Source: Syntrophales bacterium
Lineage (GTDB): Bacteria > Desulfobacterota > Syntrophia > Syntrophales > UBA2251
DNA length: 10,348 nucleotides
Direction: 5' to 3'
Assembly: GCA_023230905.1 (NCBI GenBank)
Contig: JALNWL010000077.1
Coordinates: 1-10,348, forward strand
Positions 6,186-10,348 of this stretch are shown one piece after another (position 1 is the stretch's first letter; each line of letters starts with the position of its first letter). The notes beneath the pieces were generated by a model. The model had not been told where the DNA came from, ran no database searches, and saw nothing but the letters and a program-made list of their open reading frames with translations. The translations under genes and the position numbers were made by a program.

Positions 6186-6659
6186 ATGACCACAATGACC
6201 TGCAAAAAGGAAGATACGACGAACTGTTTCGTCTTTGAAGGCAAGATGGCCCTGCCCAACCAGTATTTTGTGGGAAGACTGGGCTCGAAGTTCATCATCG
6301 CGCTCAGGGACAAAAAGAAGATCATGGGGCTCAAATGCCCGAAATGCAAGAAGACCTTCGTCCCCCCCCGGGAATACTGCCACTTCTGCCAGACCAAGAT
6401 CGACGAGAACTGGGTTGAACTCGGCAATGAAGGCGTGCTGGTCAATTACGCCGTGGTGCGTTACCTCGGCAAACACCTGCCCAAGAAAGTCCCCTACATC
6501 CTGGGACAGATCAAATTGAAGGGCGCGGATACGCCGCTCACCCACATCGTCGAGGGCGTGGACATCAAGGATGTCCGGATCGGCATGAAGCTCAAGGCGG
6601 TGTTCGCGCCCAAAACCACGAACACCCTGCTGGACCTGGATCACTTCGAGCCGGTGTAA
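6186..6659 (+). CDS. Stand-alone DUF35 protein (zinc ribbon plus OB-fold), thiolase partner
   Basis: ATG 6186 follows GAGAGGAGAA at a good distance. The 157-residue product has an N-terminal helical segment (NQYFVGRLGSKFI, about 25-37), the zinc ribbon with C51, C54, C65 and C68 (CPKC then CHFC), and an OB-fold (about 76-157) ending in LLDLDHFEPV. This is the normal size and layout for DUF35 acyl-CoA-associated proteins. It resembles the C-terminal third of the preceding fusion protein, including PREYCHFC versus PREICAFC and WVELGNEG versus FVELGPRG, so the two are paralogues. Known DUF35 proteins work as obligate partners of thiolase-fold enzymes (archaeal acetoacetyl-CoA thiolase/HMG-CoA synthase complex, BbsA of benzoylsuccinyl-CoA thiolase, and the ChsH2 C-terminal domain with Ltp2). 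Two thiolase-like and two DUF35 genes in a row suggest two pairs or one mixed complex. Confidence 0.9.
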   Translation: MTTMTCKKEDTTNCFVFEGKMALPNQYFVGRLGSKFIIALRDKKKIMGLKCPKCKKTFVPPREYCHFCQTKIDENWVELGNEGVLVNYAVVRYLGKHLPKKVPYILGQIKLKGADTPLTHIVEGVDIKDVRIGMKLKAVFAPKTTNTLLDLDHFEPV

Positions 6660-6666
6660 AGAACCC

Positions 6667-6704
6667 GCGGGGCGGTCGTCGGCCCAGGTTCGCCGCCGCC
6701 CCGC
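6667..6704 (+). repeat. GC-rich inverted repeat between the DUF35 and BKACE genes
   Basis: GCGGGGCGG (6667-6675) pairs exactly with CCGCCCCGC (6696-6704), giving a 9-bp all-GC stem with a 20-base loop, 7 bases past the DUF35 stop. It is followed by CTAAAAATTATACC, with no T run, so it is not a standard intrinsic terminator in the plus direction. It could protect the 3' end of the upstream message, slow transcription, or separate expression of BKACE from the upstream genes. The AT-rich stretch after it (6706-6729) contains TTATAC (6712-6717), a possible -10 element, but no convincing -35 is found. AAGGAGG (6730-6736) is the ribosome-binding site of the next gene. Confidence 0.5.
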
Positions 6705-6744
6705 CTAAAAATTATACCCATTCTAAATTAAGGAGGTTGGTTGT

Positions 6745-7614
6745 ATGGCTAAAGAAGAACGTCCCGTTGTCATCTGTGCAGCACTGACGGGGGCTGCCAC
6801 GTACAAGAACAATAACCCCTCGGTTCCCTACACCATCGAGGAATTTGCCGACGAAGCGCACAAATGCTTCAAGGCAGGCGCGGCCATGGTCCATGTGCAT
6901 GCCCGGACCGACGACGGCCAGCCCACCCACGAGATCGACCGTATCCAGGACGTCTATGACGCCATCAAGCAGAAATCGCCCGAACTTCTCATTTGCCTGA
7001 GTTCGGCGGTCGGCGTTTTCAAGACGGCGGCACAGCGCATCGATCAGATTGTCGCCGTCAAGCCGGAGATGGCGTCCCTCAACACGAACACGATGAACTT
7101 CAGCGTCGTGGACCGCGGCACGGGCCAGATCTTTTTCGACTACGTTTTCGAGAACACCTTCACCATGCTCCAGGATTTCGCCAAGGCCATGGAGTCGAAC
7201 AAGGTCAAACCGGAGATCGAGTGCTACGACTTCAGCGGCATCGACAACACCATGCTCATCGCCAAACAGAAAATCTTCACCGAGCCGATGAACTTCAACT
7301 TCGTATGGGGCGTCACGGGTGGCCAGCATTTCCGTCCGGACACCTTCCTCGCCATGAAGGCGGCCATCCCGGAAGGCGCGAACTTCACCACCTGTGGCGT
7401 GGGGATCGAGCAGTTCCCGGCGAACGTGATGTCCTGCCTGACGGGCGGAAACATGCGTGTGGGACTCGAGGACAACACCCGCATGCCCAACGGCGAGTTG
7501 GCCAAAGGCAGCTACGAACAGGTGGAATGGGCCGTGCGGGTCTGCGAGAGCCTCAACCGGCCGGTCGCGACCCCCAAGGAAGCCCGCAAACTGATGGGCA
7601 TCCGGAAGAAGTAA
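6745..7614 (+). CDS. BKACE-family (DUF849) beta-keto acid cleavage enzyme, Kce-like
   Basis: ATG 6745 is 8 bases after a full AAGGAGG site. The 289-residue protein is a full-length DUF849/BKACE TIM barrel. Zinc ligands known from Kce (3-keto-5-aminohexanoate cleavage enzyme) are present as HVH (H50 and H52) and E242 in GLEDN. The opening AALTGAAT corresponds to AAITGAET of Kce, and LSSAVG, PEMASLNTNTMNF, GVTGGQHF and NRPVATPKEAR are family blocks. BKACE enzymes condense a beta-keto acid with acetyl-CoA and split the product to acetoacetate and a new acyl-CoA, without a redox cofactor. From remembered Kce sequence, its Glu14, thought to contact the substrate amino group, aligns with Ala18 here, so the substrate is probably not an amino acid derivative. 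Within the cluster it would handle a keto acid released by carbon-carbon cleavage. It is bracketed by two hairpins, so its expression level may differ from its neighbours. Confidence 0.92.
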   Translation: MAKEERPVVICAALTGAATYKNNNPSVPYTIEEFADEAHKCFKAGAAMVHVHARTDDGQPTHEIDRIQDVYDAIKQKSPELLICLSSAVGVFKTAAQRIDQIVAVKPEMASLNTNTMNFSVVDRGTGQIFFDYVFENTFTMLQDFAKAMESNKVKPEIECYDFSGIDNTMLIAKQKIFTEPMNFNFVWGVTGGQHFRPDTFLAMKAAIPEGANFTTCGVGIEQFPANVMSCLTGGNMRVGLEDNTRMPNGELAKGSYEQVEWAVRVCESLNRPVATPKEARKLMGIRKK

Positions 7615-7627
7615 CCCTTCGACAATT

Positions 7628-7655
7628 CCCCTCTCCCGCTCCGGCGGGAGGGGGG
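7628..7655 (+). terminator. Strong hairpin after the BKACE gene, partial terminator or attenuator
   Basis: Bases 7628-7639 pair with 7644-7655 (12-bp stem including one T-G pair; CTCCCGC against GCGGGAG at the top) around the loop TCCG, starting 14 bases past the BKACE stop. It is followed by CTTTCCCTC, a poor T tract. It may terminate part of the transcripts or stabilise the upstream message. The dehydrogenase gene 37 bases further on has no clear promoter of its own, so some read-through is expected. Confidence 0.55.
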
Positions 7656-7692
7656 CTTTCCCTCAAAAACCCAGAACGCTCAGGAGAAGATT

Positions 7693-8841
7693 ATGGATTT
7701 TACATTTACCGATGAACAGCGCATGTTCAGGGACACCGTCTACCGCTTTGCCAAGGAAGAGATTACCCCGCTCGGCGAGGAAGCCGACCTGAAGGGCGAA
7801 TTCAACATGGAGGTCTTCAAGAAGATGGCCGACATGGGCCTCTTGGGCCTCCCCTTTCCCGAGGAGTACGGTGGATCGGGTGCGGACTTCGTGACCTGCT
7901 GCCTCGCGGGCGAAGCCATGGGACATGCCGGCGTGGACGGCGGTCATACCCTGGCCTGGGGGGCGCATACCTACCTGTGCGGCACCGATATCATGCAGCA
8001 CGGCACGCATGAACAGAAGCTCAAATACCTTCCCAAGCTCGCCAGCGGCGAATGGATCGGCTGCATGGGCCTGACCGAACCGGGCTGCGGGTCCGACGCC
8101 GGTGCCCTGGCGACCACGGCGGTCAAGAAGGGCGACAAGTACATCCTGAACGGTTCGAAGACCTTCATCACGAACGCGCCTCTGGCCAACGTCTTCGTGA
8201 TCTTCGCCACCCTTGACAAGGCGAAAAAGCACAAGGGCATTACGGCCTTCATCGTGGAACGGGACTATCCGGGCATTTCGACGGGAAACCCCATGCACAA
8301 GATGGGCTGCAAGTGCTCCACGACGTCGGAAGTCTACCTCGAGGATTGCGAAGTCCCCGTGGAAAACTGTCTCGGCGGCGAGGGCAACGGCTGGAACATC
8401 GCGCTCGCTGGCGTGGAATGGGACCGCAGTACGCTGTTGTCTCCTTTTATCGGCGGCATGATGTACATGATCGAAAACTGCTCCCGCTATGCCAACGAAC
8501 GTTTCGCCTTCAAACGGCCGATCCGCGAGTTTCAGTCCATCCAGAACCGGGTGGCCGACATGAGAGTTGTCCTCGAGGCATCCAAATTGGCTGTTTACCG
8601 CGTGGCCGCTTCCAAGGACAACGGTGTGGCCCTCAATCCGCTTCTGGCCGCCGTGAACAAGATGTACGTGGGCGACCGGGGCTTCGATATGTGCTCCGCC
8701 GCCGTCGACCTGTTCGGAGGATACGGCTATATTCACGAATATCCCGTGGAGCGTGGCCTGAGGGATGCAAAGCTCGGCCAGTTGGGCGGCGGCACGTCCG
8801 ACATCATGAGAATGATCGTCGCCAGAGTCTTGATGATGTAA
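7693..8841 (+). CDS. Acyl-CoA dehydrogenase 1 (IVD-like active-site layout, Asp at the base position)
   Basis: ATG 7693 follows AGGAGA by 8 bases. The 382-residue product is a full-length FAD-dependent acyl-CoA dehydrogenase. The N-terminal helical domain begins FTFTDEQRMFRDTV. The middle beta domain has MGLTEPGCGSDAGAL (125-139) and FITNAPLANVFVIFA (158-172). The C-terminal helical domain carries NERFAFKRPI (268-277), LFGGYGY (340-346) and the terminal loop LGGGTSDIMR (364-373). The catalytic Glu of medium-chain enzymes (YEGT) is Gly366. The alternative base position of isovaleryl-CoA dehydrogenase (LDLER) reads VEWDR, giving Asp244. Asp244 could be the base, or catalysis may use another residue or need the neighbouring subunit. 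It should oxidise an acyl-CoA to an enoyl-CoA and pass electrons to electron-transferring flavoprotein. The second dehydrogenase gene starts 18 bases after its stop, suggesting a heteromeric pair. Confidence 0.93.
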   Translation: MDFTFTDEQRMFRDTVYRFAKEEITPLGEEADLKGEFNMEVFKKMADMGLLGLPFPEEYGGSGADFVTCCLAGEAMGHAGVDGGHTLAWGAHTYLCGTDIMQHGTHEQKLKYLPKLASGEWIGCMGLTEPGCGSDAGALATTAVKKGDKYILNGSKTFITNAPLANVFVIFATLDKAKKHKGITAFIVERDYPGISTGNPMHKMGCKCSTTSEVYLEDCEVPVENCLGGEGNGWNIALAGVEWDRSTLLSPFIGGMMYMIENCSRYANERFAFKRPIREFQSIQNRVADMRVVLEASKLAVYRVAASKDNGVALNPLLAAVNKMYVGDRGFDMCSAAVDLFGGYGYIHEYPVERGLRDAKLGQLGGGTSDIMRMIVARVLMM

Positions 8842-8859
8842 GGAAAGGAATGAACGGCT

Positions 8860-10020
8860 ATGATGAACTATGAACTCACAGCGGAACAGAAGACGATAAA
8901 GAAAGAGATCGGGAAATTCTGCGAGGAGGCCATTGCGCCGACGGCAGCCCTCTTCGACGAGAGCCCGAAGGACAAGGCGGCCGATCTGATGAAGGCCAAC
9001 TTCCGGAAACTTGCCCAGGCCAATTACTTTGGCCTCGCCTTGGGCGAGGACATCGTCGGCGCGACCGTGGCCGGTGAAGCCCTGGCCAAGACCTGCCCTT
9101 CGACGTTCCTGTCGGCCATGTCGTCCATCGTTTCCTTTGGCATCCCGGTGAAACTCTTTGGAACGGCAGCCCAGAAAGATAAATACATCGACGCGCTCGT
9201 TAAGGCGCGGGTGATCGGCGCCATGGGCTATACCGAGGCCCAGGCCGGCTCGGATCTCGGAGGCATCTCCGCATCCGCCGCAAAGAAAGGCGACGGCTGG
9301 GTTCTGACCGGGGTGAAAGACCTCGTCACGAACGCCTCTCTGGCCGATGCCTTTCTCGTCCTCGCCTGGACGGACAAGGAAGCCGGGCTGGACAAAGGGC
9401 TGACCTTCTTCATCGTGGAGAAAAACGCATCCGGACTGACCGTCGGCAAGCCGATCGAAACCATGGGGCTCCGGGGCAGCCTGACGGCGGAAGTCGCCCT
9501 CTCCGGCTGCGAGGTGGCCGCCGCCGCCGTCCTGGGAGGCGAGGCCGGTAAAGGTTATGCCCAGCTCCAGACCGTCCTGGAATATATCAAATTGTCCATC
9601 GCCAACCTGTCCCTGGGCATCGGCCAGGCTTGCCTGGAGGTCTCGACCGCCCTGGGCAAGAGCCGGCAGGCGTTTGGCAAGCCCATCGGTCTGTTCGAGG
9701 GCGTGGGGGCGAAACTCGCCGTCATGTTCACGAACAACGACCTGAGCCGTCTGCTGACCCTGCGGGCCGCGTGGAGCATGGAGCAGAAGGAGGCGGAGAG
9801 CGCCGTCCTGACGTCCTGCGCCAAGCTCTTCGCGAGCGAAGCGGTCAACGCCATTGCCGATCTGGCCATGCAGGTGCACGGCGGACACGGCTATCTCCGG
9901 GGCGCCCAGGTGGAGCGCCTGTACCGGGACGCCCGGTTTGCCGTGATCGCCTACGGAACGTCCGAGCTTCAGCGGGCGGCGATCGCGAAGGACTGCCTGG
10001 ACAAGTTCAAGGCAGCCTGA
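8860..10020 (+). CDS. Acyl-CoA dehydrogenase 2 (both usual catalytic Glu positions replaced)
   Basis: Start ATG 8860 is followed directly by a second ATG (8863); AAGGAAAGGA (8840-8849) lies 10 bases upstream. The 386-residue product has the full acyl-CoA dehydrogenase layout: N-terminal helices from LTAEQKTIKKEIGKF, the FAD/substrate loop MGYTEAQAGSDLGG (122-135), LVTNASLADAFLVLA (155-169), SRQAFGKPI (268-276), QVHGGHGYLRG (338-348) and the terminal YGTSELQR. FAD-contact segments look preserved. The medium-chain base position (YEGT) reads AYGT, placing Tyr365 there. The isovaleryl-type position reads LEYIK, giving Ile243. The N-terminal third is shorter and less regular than in protein 1. It is most likely the non-catalytic or FAD-sharing partner of protein 1 in an alpha2beta2 enzyme, as known for mycobacterial FadE28-FadE29 types. 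A catalytic role with a different base is possible. Confidence 0.92.
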   Translation: MMNYELTAEQKTIKKEIGKFCEEAIAPTAALFDESPKDKAADLMKANFRKLAQANYFGLALGEDIVGATVAGEALAKTCPSTFLSAMSSIVSFGIPVKLFGTAAQKDKYIDALVKARVIGAMGYTEAQAGSDLGGISASAAKKGDGWVLTGVKDLVTNASLADAFLVLAWTDKEAGLDKGLTFFIVEKNASGLTVGKPIETMGLRGSLTAEVALSGCEVAAAAVLGGEAGKGYAQLQTVLEYIKLSIANLSLGIGQACLEVSTALGKSRQAFGKPIGLFEGVGAKLAVMFTNNDLSRLLTLRAAWSMEQKEAESAVLTSCAKLFASEAVNAIADLAMQVHGGHGYLRGAQVERLYRDARFAVIAYGTSELQRAAIAKDCLDKFKAA

Positions 10021-10035
10021 ATTCGTCCCATTTCG

Positions 10036-10071
10036 GCGGAGACGGTCCGGGGGGGACCGTCTCCGCTTCTT
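10036..10071 (+). terminator. Rho-independent terminator closing the catabolic cluster
   Basis: GCGGAGACGGTCC (10036-10048) pairs perfectly with GGACCGTCTCCGC (10054-10066), a 13-bp stem with a five-G loop, followed by TTCTTTGCCGTTT. It lies 15 bases after the second dehydrogenase stop. This is the strongest hairpin in the window and probably ends the main transcript. The ligase gene that begins 165 bases later would then need its own promoter, which I could not place. Confidence 0.82.
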
Positions 10072-10230
10072 TGCCGTTTATCGCTTTCTTTAGCGGACCA
10101 TCATCTTTGCGAAGGCCTGCAGGTTTATCCTGTGGCAGGGGGTTGTGCGGCCCGGAGAGTGTGCATTCAAAAAAGGACATTCGGCAGGGGGTACTCTGTC
10201 CAACACCATCAAAAGGGAGGAAGAAGTTTC

Positions 10231-10348
10231 ATGAAGAGATTGACACCGTTTGAAGAGAATGTCGTGCGTCGCGTGGCCGTGGGCGATTTTCTGGTTCGGT
10301 CGGCTGCCCGTTACCCGTCGCATAAGGCCCTGCGTTTCCGGGATCGAA
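10231..10348 (+). CDS. Probable acyl-CoA synthetase (AMP-binding ligase), N-terminal fragment cut by window edge
   Basis: ATG 10231 is preceded by AAAAGGGAGGAAG (10211-10223), a clear if slightly distant ribosome-binding site. The frame is open for 39 codons to the window edge. The protein starts MKRLTPFEENVVRRVAVGDF and continues LVRSAARYPSHKALRF. This matches the N-terminal pattern of long- and medium-chain fatty acyl-CoA synthetases (xxxxGDxLxRSAxRxPxKxAxxF), which precedes the AMP-binding domain. Such an enzyme would use ATP and CoA to activate the acid degraded by the cluster. The catalytic motifs lie outside the window, so class and integrity are unknown. The 210 bases between the previous gene and this one contain the terminator and no other gene. 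Confidence 0.7.
   Translation, partial: MKRLTPFEENVVRRVAVGDFLVRSAARYPSHKALRFRDR

Noticed and set aside
7663..9888. A very long open minus-strand frame (741 codons) lying opposite both acyl-CoA dehydrogenase genes
   Set aside because: It is antisense to two clear full-length dehydrogenases, crosses their intergenic gap, and its translation is rich in His, Gly, Arg and Val with no domain pattern. This is the usual result of GC-biased third codon positions.
10133..10148. Possible sigma-54 promoter (TGGCAG ... TTGTGC) ahead of the ligase gene
   Set aside because: The GG and GC pairs are 11 rather than 10 bases apart, and the -12 element reads TTGT instead of TTGC.

Overview
The window looks like chromosomal DNA of an anaerobic Desulfobacterota-type bacterium (Syntrophales/Desulfobacterales-like). 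This is inferred from gene content and protein style: moderately GC-rich genes, strong AGGAG ribosome-binding sites, and a catabolic acyl-CoA cluster of non-canonical thiolase, DUF35, BKACE and acyl-CoA dehydrogenase genes. No rRNA, tRNA, CRISPR array or complete insertion sequence was seen.

Layout. Positions 1-119 (minus strand) hold the first 39 codons of a transposase that runs off the left edge. Positions 120-726 are AT-richer and have no supportable gene. Positions 727-1029 encode a 100-residue PilZ-like protein. A non-coding stretch follows and ends in a perfect 32-bp palindrome (1306-1337) just ahead of a TetR-family regulator gene (1352-1966). The remaining genes all read on the plus strand with short gaps: a PHP-family phosphoesterase (4-bp overlap with the regulator gene), two thiolase-like proteins, a protein with two SCP2 domains fused to a DUF35 zinc-ribbon/OB module, a stand-alone DUF35 protein, a BKACE-family (DUF849) beta-keto acid cleavage enzyme, and two acyl-CoA dehydrogenases. 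A strong hairpin terminator (10036-10066) closes the group. The first 39 codons of a probable acyl-CoA synthetase begin at 10231 and run off the right edge.

How the genes may work together. The set resembles a CoA-thioester degradation pathway. A ligase activates an acid, dehydrogenases introduce unsaturation, a thiolase-fold/DUF35 complex cleaves a carbon-carbon bond, and BKACE converts a beta-keto acid plus acetyl-CoA into acetoacetate and a new acyl-CoA. The TetR protein probably controls the cluster through the palindrome.

The most striking point is that the core enzymes lack textbook catalytic residues. Both thiolase-like proteins lack the nucleophilic Cys and the GHP His. Neither acyl-CoA dehydrogenase has a Glu at either usual base position. 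BKACE has Ala where the founding enzyme Kce has a substrate-contacting Glu. Such replacements, next to DUF35 partners and a paired acyl-CoA dehydrogenase, recall the actinobacterial steroid side-chain system, where Ltp2 with the DUF35 part of ChsH2 acts as a retro-aldolase and acyl-CoA dehydrogenases are heteromers. The cluster could therefore be an anaerobic retro-aldol (non-thiolytic) acyl-CoA degradation route. The substrate cannot be read from the sequence.
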